Position numbers and translations under genes: made by a program. The notes beneath the pieces are model-generated. The model had not been told where the DNA came from. It did no database searches and was given only the letters and a program-made list of their open reading frames with translations. Source: an uncultured Lachnospiraceae bacterium (lineage in GTDB: Bacteria; Bacillota; Clostridia; Lachnospirales; Lachnospiraceae). Taken from it: 64,000 nucleotides of DNA. The stretch's first letter is position 1, and every line of letters starts with the position of its first letter. The stretch spans positions 62,001-126,000 of the forward strand of contig CAOKWI010000001.1 in NCBI GenBank assembly GCA_948473115.1. The letters run 5' to 3'. Below are positions 17,485 through 26,217 of the stretch, piece after piece.

Positions 17485-18549
17485 ATGACAGATCTTTCAT
17501 TTTACAAAAATAAAAAAGTATTGATTACTGGACATACTGGATTTAAGGGATCATGGATGTGCCGGCTGCTGGTAATGCAAGGGGCTCTTGTGACGGGATA
17601 TGCATTAAATGCGCCCACAAATCCGAGCCTTTATGAATTAGGCTGCTTGAAGGAACAAATGAATTCGATAGTTGGCGACATTCGTGATTTAGAGCATTTG
17701 AAAAGGGTGTTTGCGGAGGTACAGCCTGAGATAGTGATCCATATGGCCGCACAGCCCATTGTACGTGAATCCTACAAGGATCCGGTCTATACTTATGAGA
17801 CGAATGTGATGGGGACAGTGAATATACTGGAGTGCGTCAGATGCACGCCTTCGGTTAAGTCTTTTTTGAATGTGACTACAGACAAAGTATATTTGAATAA
17901 AGAATGGGAGTGGGGTTATCGTGAAAATGAGGAATTAAATGGATATGATCCCTATTCTAATTCAAAGTCCTGTTCTGAATTAGTGACAAGCAGTTATAAA
18001 AATTCATTTTTTCAGGATGGAACTGTTGCCATTTCAACAGCCAGGGCAGGTAATGTGATTGGAGGAGGAGATTTTGCGGCGGACAGGATTATTCCTGATT
18101 GTATACGGGCAGTTCAGAAGAAAGAGGATATTGTTGTAAGAAATCCCTTTTCGACAAGACCTTATGAACATGTATTAGAACCAATTATGGCATATTTGAT
18201 GATCGCTCAGATGCAATATATGGATAAGAAATATGCAGGATCATATAATGTGGGCCCGGATGATATTGATTGTTGGACTACAGGTAATTTGGTGGAATTG
18301 TTTTGTCAGAAATGGAATGCTGCTACCGGGGAGAGCGTAAAGTGGATTAATTTGTATGACGGAGGACCTCATGAGGCAAATTTCCTTAAACTGGATTGTT
18401 CAAAGCTGAAAACCATATTAGGATGGAAACCGCGCTGGAATGTAGAGACAGCCATGGATAAGATTGTGGAGTGGTCGAGGATATATCTGGCAGGAGAGGA
18501 TGTTGTGTCCTGTATGGAAAAACAAATAAGAGAATTTTTAGAGGATTGA
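17485..18549 (+). CDS. rfbG: CDP-glucose 4,6-dehydratase
   Basis: Converts CDP-glucose to CDP-4-keto-6-deoxyglucose, using bound NAD. 354 residues. GHTGFKGSW (residues 16-24) is the diagnostic cofactor motif, DKVY and YDPYSNSK (YxxxK) form the active site, and RAGNVIGGGDFAADRIIPD plus RPYEHVLEP are typical of this enzyme. Start ATG 17485 follows TAGGAGAT; a longer frame from 17464 overlaps the kinase. It is separated from rfbF by the transketolase pair, SDR, GT2, sulfotransferase and kinase, all in the same orientation, so these probably make and use one modified CDP-sugar. Confidence 0.96.
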   Translation: MTDLSFYKNKKVLITGHTGFKGSWMCRLLVMQGALVTGYALNAPTNPSLYELGCLKEQMNSIVGDIRDLEHLKRVFAEVQPEIVIHMAAQPIVRESYKDPVYTYETNVMGTVNILECVRCTPSVKSFLNVTTDKVYLNKEWEWGYRENEELNGYDPYSNSKSCSELVTSSYKNSFFQDGTVAISTARAGNVIGGGDFAADRIIPDCIRAVQKKEDIVVRNPFSTRPYEHVLEPIMAYLMIAQMQYMDKKYAGSYNVGPDDIDCWTTGNLVELFCQKWNAATGESVKWINLYDGGPHEANFLKLDCSKLKTILGWKPRWNVETAMDKIVEWSRIYLAGEDVVSCMEKQIREFLED

Positions 18550-18582
18550 TTTAGCAATAGAGATATCTACAGGAAAGGATAA

Positions 18583-21274
18583 GTGTGTATTAAAATGAAA
18601 AAGCATATAGGGGTGATTTGTGTCATCTTAGGAATGGTATTATTTATACACCATCCTATCATTACGTCACAATCCATGGCAGTACAGGGAGACGGGTTAA
18701 TGTACTATTTGTCGAAGGTGTTCTGGATAGACAGTTTAAAGGGAGGGGAATTCCCTTTATGGAATCCTTTTTCGCAAATTGGCACACCTTTTTTGGCAGA
18801 TACACAGCAAACTGTACTTAGTCCTTTTAACATACTGTATTTTTTGTTTGATACAACAACTGCCTTTAATTTGACCCGTCTTATATGTCTTTTAATGGCA
18901 GGATGCTTTATGTATTTATTAATGTATGAATTAACGAAAAAGTATGTAAGCAGTGCTGTAATAGGACTGCTTTTTGCACTTAGTACAATGTTAAGCGGAC
19001 ACAGGATTGAACATGTAACAATTGTTACAACAATATGTTTTTTCCCGGCAATTTTTTGGACCATAGAAAAGTTCAGAACATGTAAAAGCAGGAAATGGCT
19101 TATTTTTACGGCTGTTTTGATGGCGTTTCAATTTTTAAGTGGATTTACACAATTGGTACTTTACTTTGATATAGTGATTTTTTTCCGGATGATTTATGTA
19201 CTTAAACAAACGTGCACCAGATTAAAGGAGGCATTGGTTTTATGCATAAAATGGATTTTGCTATATCTATTGTTCATTTCCTGTCAGCTTTTGCCAACAA
19301 TACAATTAATTTTGTCCTCCGGTAGAAATGATATTTCTTGGGAGACTTTTGCTGTATACGGATGTGACTTGAGAGTGCTGCTAATGATGCTTTTTCCTTC
19401 AGTATATTTTGATGAATTCCAGGCGTTTGGATTATATGCATCTTCTGGTTTGGATATTGAAATATATATTGGAGTTATATGCTTGGTATATATTTTCTTC
19501 GAGGCAATATATTGCAGAAAAGAAAGAGAAGTAAGGAGTATCGGAGCGCTTGCAGTGGGGTGTTTTCTATATGCCATGGCACCTAATGTCCCTATATTGG
19601 GAAGGGTAATATATTCAATACCTATATTGAATTCTTTCCGAGTGTGTGCGAGGAGTCTTCCAATTTTTGTTTTTCTGATCATGATAATTACTGGTATTGG
19701 ACTGGCACATATAAGTGACAGTGAAGATGCTTCTAAAATTATGAAAGTTAACGTAGCTTTAATGGCTTTTGGCTTATTTGCTATGGTGTTTTGGTATTGT
19801 GTATCATCACAACAGGTTTTTCTAAATGAGTATGCAGATTATTATAAAAACGTGAGACAAGGAATTGCAATTTCGTTAGGCTTACTCATGATACATTTCA
19901 TTTTATTATGCTTTTTGGAATGGGCAAAGAAGAGAAGAAAAATAGTATATATGGCGGAAATAATATGTGGTATTATTGGTCTGTTTATAATATCGGACGT
20001 CATGCGATTTAGTATACTTTATAATGAGCAGATGAGGCCTGTGCAGACCATATTGAATAATGGTTTACCTGAAGAAGTACAGGCATTAGTGGATAAAGAT
20101 ACAGAAGACGGATACAGGTCATTTGTTATAATGAATGATCCGGATTTTTTCTATTCTACTGATACTTTCAATATAGCAAAATACGGCAGATCAATTAGCA
20201 GTCACAATAATATGTACAATGCCTGGTTGACATTTTTGGATAAAAAGTTGGATTATTGGGGAATAAAGGAAAATGTATTTTATCCTCATTTTACGGAAGA
20301 ACTTACTGAAAACCCTTCCTTAGCAGCAATGCTTAGTATACATTGTATCTTATCTGCTGGAGATTATGATTTGAATCCTCAAATCATAAATGATTCAATA
20401 GATGGGGAAGTGCTCTTGGCAGATGATGCAATTGAGTTTGTAGGAGATAATGATTTGTTATATTATGCTTCAACTGCGGACTGGGTTGAGGAATATACAT
20501 CCTATTTAGTTACCTTTGATGCGAATGTAACAAATGAAGATATTTTTTATGCTGACTTATATAACGATAATTATGACAATGTAGAGCAAGATGGTTTCTT
20601 TGTGAAAGATACTTGGGGGGGGGGGGCAAATATATAGAACAATAATTACAACAGAGGAAATTCCTGATAATGATATTTATTTTAGAATTCTAGCATCAGG
20701 AGAAAATGATTTGAGTAGTGCGAAGGTAGAAATAAAAAAAATAGAATTAGATGAATTAGAAATTTATGAAAAAATTTGGTCGGGAAATGACATGGTAGTA
20801 TATGCCAGCGATCACGCTCGGAAAATAGTATATATACCTGAAAAAGCAGAGTATATTGCAGAATATGGTGAATCCTGGAAAGCCGATGAACTGAATAATG
20901 CTGACAAAATAAGCTATGTTTTAGGATTGGATAAGAGTATTGAATTTAACGGTTATAATGCAACAATCACAGGAATCACACAGAAAAGAAATTCTGTTTC
21001 TGCAATCATTCGAACAGATGAGGATACATTTGTTAATCATGCCCAGCTTGCATACCCAGGATGGACAGCGTATGTTGACGGACAAAGAGTAAAATTGTAT
21101 ACTGTAAATAACTTAATACAGGGAGCAATTGTTCCAGAAGGAGAACATATAATAGAATTTCGCTATGAACCTATAGTTTTTAAGATAGGGTGCGTTTTAT
21201 CAACATTGGGAATTATATTTGCTTGTGTATGGTGGGGGAAATTATATACAAAACAAAGACTAGAATGTGTGTAG
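18583..21274 (+). CDS. YfhO-family membrane glycosyltransferase, paralog 3, phase-OFF by a G12 tract
   Basis: A YfhO-type gene split by a frame change at a run of 12 G (20615-20626). The first part (684 codons, stop TAG at 20635) has a dozen membrane segments and the loop GGEFPLWNPFSQIG. The second part continues in the next frame to 21274 and ends with LAYPGWTAYVDGQRV and a last helix. Removing one G joins them without a gap: the restored segment aligns with paralog 1 around its VTFSFICPNASSEI region. The joined protein would be about 896 residues, close to the 918 of paralog 1. Translation may start at GTG 18583 or ATG 18595. As written the protein lacks its outside domain. Confidence 0.85.
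20615..20626 (+). repeat. Poly-G run, 12 G, out of frame (OFF)
   Basis: Twelve G inside YfhO paralog 3. With 12 the frame meets TAG nine bases after the run; with 11 (or 14) it runs on for a further 214 codons to 21274. Confidence 0.93.
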
Positions 21275-21361
21275 TTTTTGATCTGAGATTATTGCAAGAT
21301 GGATGAACTTATGCGGGGAAAACAGTAGCGTCGAATCAGTTTATATAAATGGGAGCGTGGA

Positions 21362-22549
21362 ATGCAGTCAAGTTGGCTTATCATCGGAGGCAATTTCCTG
21401 CTCGGCAGCAGGATCCTAAAAATATTGAAAAGAAAACATAAAGCCATTGGTGTGCCGCATGAGGAGATGGATGAACCGGAGCGGGTCGTGGGATTAGCCC
21501 TTTTTAACAAAATGGGGGGGGTGCTAATTGAATCGGAGTGTCTGACAGCCGGAAATGATATGGATTCCATGCGGGATAATATGGAAAAGGTGATTGGCTT
21601 TTGCCGTGAGAGCCAACGGGAATGTATATTTGTACAAGTGCAGTATCCGGCAGGATGCGACCCTGAGTCAGACTTGTATCATCGATACTGCACGGCCTGC
21701 GAGAATATTGCGCAAATGGTGGAAACAGTATTTGTAGTGCATTCGGTATACGAGGATGGCAGTTCGGAAATACAGGCGGGAAAAGCCGGAGAAACCCATT
21801 GCGCAGATGTGGCGGCCTTGTACATTGAACAAAATATTGGACGACATGGGATAATACCAGTCTGCAATGACAGCGGCGTTGATGAACAGGAAGTAATAAA
21901 GCGTCAGAGCAGATGTGTGTTTCAGCTGATTTATGAGTTGAAGGCACAAGATTTTTTTTACGAAAAGCGCGTCGCGGAGATAAGGTTTCAAATGGGGGAA
22001 AGACTGGCAAAGGCTGTTCCCCATCAGGTGGCGGCACAGCTCGACTGCGTCTGCCCCGTCCCCAAGACGGGAATGTATTATGCGATGGGACTGGCGCACG
22101 GGTTAAAGTGCTCCTATGTTCAGGCACTGCTCAAAACAGGCGGGGAGGAGAGATCCTTTCAGATTGCAAACACAGACAAGAGAAAGCAGTTTTTGTGGAC
22201 AAAGCTACAGCCGATAAAGGAACTGATTCAGGGAAAAACGTTAGCGGTGGTAGATGAAGCGATCTTTACCGGTGCAACACTAAAGGTGGTTGTGGAAATG
22301 CTGCGCGAGTGCGGAGCAAAAGGCGTATATTTGTGCATTCCGACTCCGAAATGCCGCAGCCATTGTAATTACCTGATGCAGCCGCCGAGACCCATGCTTC
22401 TGGAATACATCAGGGAGACCATGCTGGAGGGGTACTTTAACGTGGATGGGATTTTCTTTCAGGACGATGATGTGTTTAGACAGTGCATAATGGAGATAGA
22501 TGGACAGATGTGCAGTGAGTGCTTTTTGGGAGGTGATCGAGATGAATGA
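21362..22549 (+). CDS. PurF-like phosphoribosyltransferase fused to an N-terminal Rossmann-like domain
   Basis: 395-residue protein with an unusual build. Residues ~1-170 resemble a shortened nucleotide-sugar SDR (WLIIGGNFLLGSRILK, VFVVHSVYEDG) without a YxxxK pair. From ~185 it resembles the phosphoribosyltransferase half of amidophosphoribosyltransferase: CPVPKTGMYYAMGLAHGL, the PRPP loop VVDEAIFTGAT near residues 297-307, ECGAKGVYLCIPTP, and a C-terminal QMCSECFLGG. The glutaminase domain of PurF is absent. Start 21362 follows GGGAG. A G8 run at 21514-21521 is in frame. It overlaps the next gene by 8 bases, so it belongs to the cytidylyltransferase/aldolase cassette. Substrate unknown. Confidence 0.72.
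   Translation: MQSSWLIIGGNFLLGSRILKILKRKHKAIGVPHEEMDEPERVVGLALFNKMGGVLIESECLTAGNDMDSMRDNMEKVIGFCRESQRECIFVQVQYPAGCDPESDLYHRYCTACENIAQMVETVFVVHSVYEDGSSEIQAGKAGETHCADVAALYIEQNIGRHGIIPVCNDSGVDEQEVIKRQSRCVFQLIYELKAQDFFYEKRVAEIRFQMGERLAKAVPHQVAAQLDCVCPVPKTGMYYAMGLAHGLKCSYVQALLKTGGEERSFQIANTDKRKQFLWTKLQPIKELIQGKTLAVVDEAIFTGATLKVVVEMLRECGAKGVYLCIPTPKCRSHCNYLMQPPRPMLLEYIRETMLEGYFNVDGIFFQDDDVFRQCIMEIDGQMCSECFLGGDRDE
21514..21521 (+). repeat. Poly-G run, 8 G, in-frame (ON)
   Basis: Eight G in the N-terminal domain of the PurF-like gene (KMGGVLI). Shorter than the others, so a lower expected slippage rate. Confidence 0.75.
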
Positions 22550-23216
22550 AACTGGAAAGACTGTCACTGCGGTGGTGCCTGTGAGAAAGGAAGACTCCCG
22601 CCTGGTCGATAAAAACATATTGCCTTTTGGGGAGAGTAATCTTTTGCTTCATAAGCTGCAGCAGCTGAAAGCGACGGAGCGCATTGACAGAATTGTTGTG
22701 TCTTCGGAAGATGACGAGATTCTGGATATGGCCGAAGCGGCGGGGGTACAGGCGATGAAAAGACCTCGGGAGTATGCGGATAGAAGGAATCCTTTCGGGC
22801 GATTTGTAGAGTATATGTGTAATCAGATAAGCGGGGAACATGTGCTGTGGGCATGTGTGACGGCGCCTTTTGTCGAGAGCGGCATGTACGGGGAGGCAAT
22901 CGGGACGTATTTTGACAAGCTAGAGGAAGGCTATGATTCCCTGATTTCTGTCCTGAGGTTGAAGCGTTTTATTTTGGATGAAAACGGCGCCGTCAATTTC
23001 AGGCGGGGGCTTCAGCATAAAAATTCGGAGGAACTGCCTGATCTGTATCTCTACACAAACGGTATCGTGTTGGCGCCGAGAGAAAAAATGATAGAATGGA
23101 AATACAATTGGGGCTACATCCCTTATCGTTATGAGATTGATAAAAAGGCGGGAATAGATATCAGCGACTCCTATGACTATCATATAGCCTGCCTGCTTGA
23201 GGAGGAAAACAAGTGA
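22542..23216 (+). CDS. Acylneuraminate cytidylyltransferase-like protein 1
   Basis: 224-residue nucleotidyltransferase resembling CMP-sialate synthetases. TAVVPVRKEDSRLVDKNILPFG carries the family's substrate-binding R/K pattern, followed by DRIVVSSEDDEIL and YTNGIVLAPRE. Start ATG 22542 is preceded by GGGAGGTGAT and lies 8 bases inside the previous gene. It is a close paralog of the gene at 24222 (shared NKNILPFxESNLL, YADxxxPFG, LDENGxxNFRRG). The stop overlaps the GTG of the aldolase gene (GTGA). It probably activates an acidic or unusual sugar with CTP. Confidence 0.82.
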   Translation: MNETGKTVTAVVPVRKEDSRLVDKNILPFGESNLLLHKLQQLKATERIDRIVVSSEDDEILDMAEAAGVQAMKRPREYADRRNPFGRFVEYMCNQISGEHVLWACVTAPFVESGMYGEAIGTYFDKLEEGYDSLISVLRLKRFILDENGAVNFRRGLQHKNSEELPDLYLYTNGIVLAPREKMIEWKYNWGYIPYRYEIDKKAGIDISDSYDYHIACLLEEENK

Positions 23217-24232
23217 ATGTGAAATTATTGGACTGTACTCTTCGGGACGGCGGCCATGTCAACAATGCCGATTTCGGAGGCGAAAGGATTCGCGGCATTA
23301 TCCGTGGATTAACGGCAGCCGGAATGGATTATATTGAGCTTGGATTCCTCAGGGACGGACAGTTCAGCCCCGACCAGGCTCTATATAATGATGTGACTGA
23401 AATTTATCCGTATCTGCCGGACAATGGGGGAAAAAGTAAGTATACAGTGATGGTCAGACCTGATTGGTATGATATCGGGCAGCTTTCGGATTCGGAAGGC
23501 AGGATAGAGATTATTCGTTTTGCATTTTACTACAGAGATATAGAGTTGACGCGGGAATATGCGCGGATTGCTGAAAGAAAAAAATACAGCTTCATATGTA
23601 ACCCGGTCAATATAATGGGATATTCCGATACGGATTTACAGGAGCTTGTCCGGCAGATCAATGATATGCATCCGGAGCAGCTTACCATGGTGGACACCTA
23701 TGGTTCCATGACCATTAAGGATCTGCATCGCATTTATGAAATCATAGAGAGCGGGCTCGACCGTGATATACGAATAGGCCTGCATTTGCATGAGAATCAA
23801 TCTCTTGCGTTTGGTCTTGCCCAGGAATTCCTGCGGATCAGGGAGAAAGACAGAAATGCGGTGATAGACGGTTCGCTGTTGGGAATGGGGCGTATTCCGG
23901 GTAACCTGTGCATAGAGATTATTTCGGAATTTATGAATAAGCAATATGGCTGCAGTTATGATAATGATATCCTCTATAATCTGATCGGGGAATATATTGA
24001 GCCGATAAAGCGGGAAATACCCTGGGGGTATTCTCCGGCATACTTTATGACGGCACAGCTGAACATGCACCGCTCTTATGCGGAGTTTCTTTTAAAGAAA
24101 AAGGAATTTGATTTATATGATATCAGCCAGATTTTAAAGAGTATCGAATTGCCTATGAGAAGTGAATTTCACAACGATCATTTAGAGGAAAAATGTGAGA
24201 CATACCGGCGGAGGAAGACAGATGGAAAATGA
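23213..24232 (+). CDS. DRE-TIM (HMGL-like) metallo-aldolase
   Basis: 339-residue TIM-barrel enzyme of the HMG-CoA lyase/4-hydroxy-2-oxovalerate aldolase class. The metal and catalytic motif LLDCTLRDGGH is at residues 4-14, a mid-barrel VDTYGSMTIKDLHRIYE block follows and the metal-binding pair HLHENQS is near 192. GTG 23213 follows GAGGAGG and overlaps the previous stop. It lies between two paralogous cytidylyltransferases, so it is likely to build or cleave a C-C bond of the sugar acid they activate. Similar aldolase-cytidylyltransferase pairs occur in other surface-glycan loci; I know of no proven reaction. Confidence 0.85.
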   Translation: MNVKLLDCTLRDGGHVNNADFGGERIRGIIRGLTAAGMDYIELGFLRDGQFSPDQALYNDVTEIYPYLPDNGGKSKYTVMVRPDWYDIGQLSDSEGRIEIIRFAFYYRDIELTREYARIAERKKYSFICNPVNIMGYSDTDLQELVRQINDMHPEQLTMVDTYGSMTIKDLHRIYEIIESGLDRDIRIGLHLHENQSLAFGLAQEFLRIREKDRNAVIDGSLLGMGRIPGNLCIEIISEFMNKQYGCSYDNDILYNLIGEYIEPIKREIPWGYSPAYFMTAQLNMHRSYAEFLLKKKEFDLYDISQILKSIELPMRSEFHNDHLEEKCETYRRRKTDGK

Positions 24233-24920
24233 AATGAAGATTACCGCAGTAATTCCGGTAAAGGGAGACAGTTCGCGTCTGAAAAATAAAAATATTCTGC
24301 CTTTTGCAGAATCCAATCTGCTGATCCATAAGATACGGCAGTTAAAGCAGGTAGAGGAGCTTGCTCAGATCATTGTGTCATCGGATTCGGAAGAAATGCT
24401 TGAGATGGCGAGAGAAGAAGGCGTAGAGGCGATAAAGCGTCCTAAACAGTATGCGGATGAATCTCAGCCCTTTGGCTATTTTTTAGAGTATATCTGTGAC
24501 ACGATCAACACGGAGCATTTAATGTGGGCATGCTGTACATCGCCTATGGTAGAGCCTGAATTATACAGAGAAGCAATCAGGAAGTACAGGGAGGGTCTGT
24601 TGGCGGGATATGATTCTTTGATTACCGTGCAGAAATATCAGCATTTTCTGCTGGATGAAAACGGCCCGATGAATTTTCGCAGGGGGATAGCACATGTTAA
24701 TTCTCAGGATTTACCGGTATACCATTACTTCACAAATGGTATTATCCTGGTTCCCCGGGAGAATGTCAGAAAGTGGAAGTACCATTTCGGTCCCCGGGTT
24801 TATCGCATGGAAATAGCCCAGAATGAGTCCATAGACATCGACACCTATTATGATTATGTGATCGCTAAGGCCTTTTATGAGGACAGGCAAAAAACTGATT
24901 GGGGGGGGGGTAAAGACTAG
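24222..24920 (+). CDS. Acylneuraminate cytidylyltransferase-like protein 2, with C-terminal G10 tract
   Basis: 232-residue paralog of the enzyme at 22542, in the same cassette. TAVIPVKGDSSRLKNKNILPF, QIIVSSDSEEML and FTNGIILVPREN are shared. Start 24222 follows GGAGGAAGACAG and overlaps the aldolase by 11 bases. The C-terminus (DWGGGKD) is encoded by a run of ten G at 24901-24910 immediately before the stop. With 9 G the protein would gain a tail of about 18 residues and end at TGA 24967, overlapping the kdsB start; with 11 G it would stop directly after the run. The catalytic fold is upstream of the run in all states. Confidence 0.82.
   Translation: MENEMKITAVIPVKGDSSRLKNKNILPFAESNLLIHKIRQLKQVEELAQIIVSSDSEEMLEMAREEGVEAIKRPKQYADESQPFGYFLEYICDTINTEHLMWACCTSPMVEPELYREAIRKYREGLLAGYDSLITVQKYQHFLLDENGPMNFRRGIAHVNSQDLPVYHYFTNGIILVPRENVRKWKYHFGPRVYRMEIAQNESIDIDTYYDYVIAKAFYEDRQKTDWGGGKD
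24901..24910 (+). repeat. Poly-G run, 10 G, at the end of a cytidylyltransferase gene
   Basis: Ten G just before the stop of the second cytidylyltransferase. Length changes alter only the tail and the distance of the stop codon from the kdsB start. Confidence 0.9.
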
Positions 24921-24965
24921 CTCTTTATTCTCTGCTGTGTATGCCGTAATGTGCAGGGAGGCGGC

Positions 24966-25718
24966 ATGATGAAAGTTGTAGCGGTCATCCCTGCGAGATA
25001 TGCTTCCACGAGGCTGCCGGGAAAGCCTCTTAAAGATATCTGTGGCAAGCCTATGGTGTGGTGGGTCTACAGTAAAGTAAAATCAATTGAAGGCATAGAC
25101 CGGGCGGTCGTTGCAACGGACGATGAAAGAATTTACAGGGTATGCAATGACTATCATATCGATGCCGTGATGACTGCGGATAACCATCCGACGGCAATTC
25201 ACCGGTTATATGAGGTTGCGGAAGCGATTGGCGGGGATATATACTTACAGGTCAACGGCGACGAGCCTCTCATCAATGAAGGGATATTATCAAAATTTGT
25301 GGAAGAGATCAGAAAGGCTACCTTGGAAGGGGCATGCGGCATGAACGCTATCTCCGCAGTGACCGATCCTGTGCAGGTGATGGATCCTGCCAATATTAAA
25401 ATGGTTTTTAACGAGGAGCTTGAATGCTGCTATATGTCCCGAGCGCCAATTCCCTTTCCGTTCAAGTCACTGGATTATCAATACTATAAGCACGTCGGAT
25501 TGATAGCGTACACAAAGGAGATGCTGCGCTTTTTTACCGTGACCTCACCGGGATATTTTGAGCGGGTCGAGGGCATCGATCTATTGAGATTTATTGATTA
25601 CGGGAAAAGGCTTCAACTGATAGATGTAGGACAATGTGAGACATTGTCTGTTGACACGGAGAAGGATCTGGAGATGGTGAGAAGGAAGATGGAACGGAAG
25701 GTAGAAGAGAATGGATGA
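24966..25718 (+). CDS. kdsB: 3-deoxy-manno-octulosonate cytidylyltransferase-like protein
   Basis: 250-residue cytidylyltransferase of the KdsB type, making CMP-Kdo or a related CMP-ulosonate. VVAVIPARYASTRLPGKPL is the family signature, NGDEPLI the metal/CTP site, and SRAPIPFPF, YKHVGLIAYTKEMLRFF and EGIDLLRFIDYG match KdsB throughout. Two start codons lie in tandem (24966 and 24969) behind GGGAGGCGGC. Kdo is usually a Gram-negative sugar, and no kdsA or kdsD homolog is in this window, so the true substrate may be another 3-deoxy-ulosonic acid, perhaps made with the aldolase at 23213. Confidence 0.9.
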   Translation: MMKVVAVIPARYASTRLPGKPLKDICGKPMVWWVYSKVKSIEGIDRAVVATDDERIYRVCNDYHIDAVMTADNHPTAIHRLYEVAEAIGGDIYLQVNGDEPLINEGILSKFVEEIRKATLEGACGMNAISAVTDPVQVMDPANIKMVFNEELECCYMSRAPIPFPFKSLDYQYYKHVGLIAYTKEMLRFFTVTSPGYFERVEGIDLLRFIDYGKRLQLIDVGQCETLSVDTEKDLEMVRRKMERKVEENG

Positions 25719-26199
25719 GGTCTTACGTCATGTTATCGTTAAAGTCTGTAAACTGTTTAAAGCGGACATTTCGGATGCTTCTGTAAGTAACCTGGTGCAA
25801 TTTGTCAAATTTGGTCTTGTGGGGATATCCAATACAGTGATCAGTTATGTATTGAATGTTATCACACTGCTTTTGCTGAAGCCGTTTCAGGCAGGGTGGG
25901 ATTATATAGCGGCCAACCTGGTGGCTTTCGGGCTGAGTGTCTTATGGTCGTTTTACTGGAATAACCGCTTTGTGTTTACGACAGAAAAGGGAGAACACAG
26001 ATCTGTTTTTAAGACCCTGGTGAAGACATACATTTCATACGGGTTTACGGGAATCGTCTTAAATAACATCTTATCCTGGCTGTGGATTGAAAAGCTGGGA
26101 ATCTCTAAATTTGCGGCGCCTCTGATTAACCTGATTGTCAGCGTACCTCTTAATTTCATAATCAATAAGTTATGGGCGTTTAAGGCAGAAAAGAAGTGA
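25711..26199 (+). CDS. GtrA-family small membrane protein
   Basis: 162-residue protein with four membrane segments; GtrA/GtcA proteins are thought to flip undecaprenyl-phosphate sugars. VQFVKFGLVGISNTVISYVLN and FYWNNRFVF are the family hallmarks, and FIINKLWAFK closes it. Start 25711 lies 8 bases inside kdsB. With the GtrB-like GT2 (14669) and YfhO proteins it completes a three-component glycan glycosylation system. Confidence 0.92.
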   Translation: MDEVLRHVIVKVCKLFKADISDASVSNLVQFVKFGLVGISNTVISYVLNVITLLLLKPFQAGWDYIAANLVAFGLSVLWSFYWNNRFVFTTEKGEHRSVFKTLVKTYISYGFTGIVLNNILSWLWIEKLGISKFAAPLINLIVSVPLNFIINKLWAFKAEKK

Positions 26200-26217
26200 G
26201 AAACGGAGGCTGATAGA

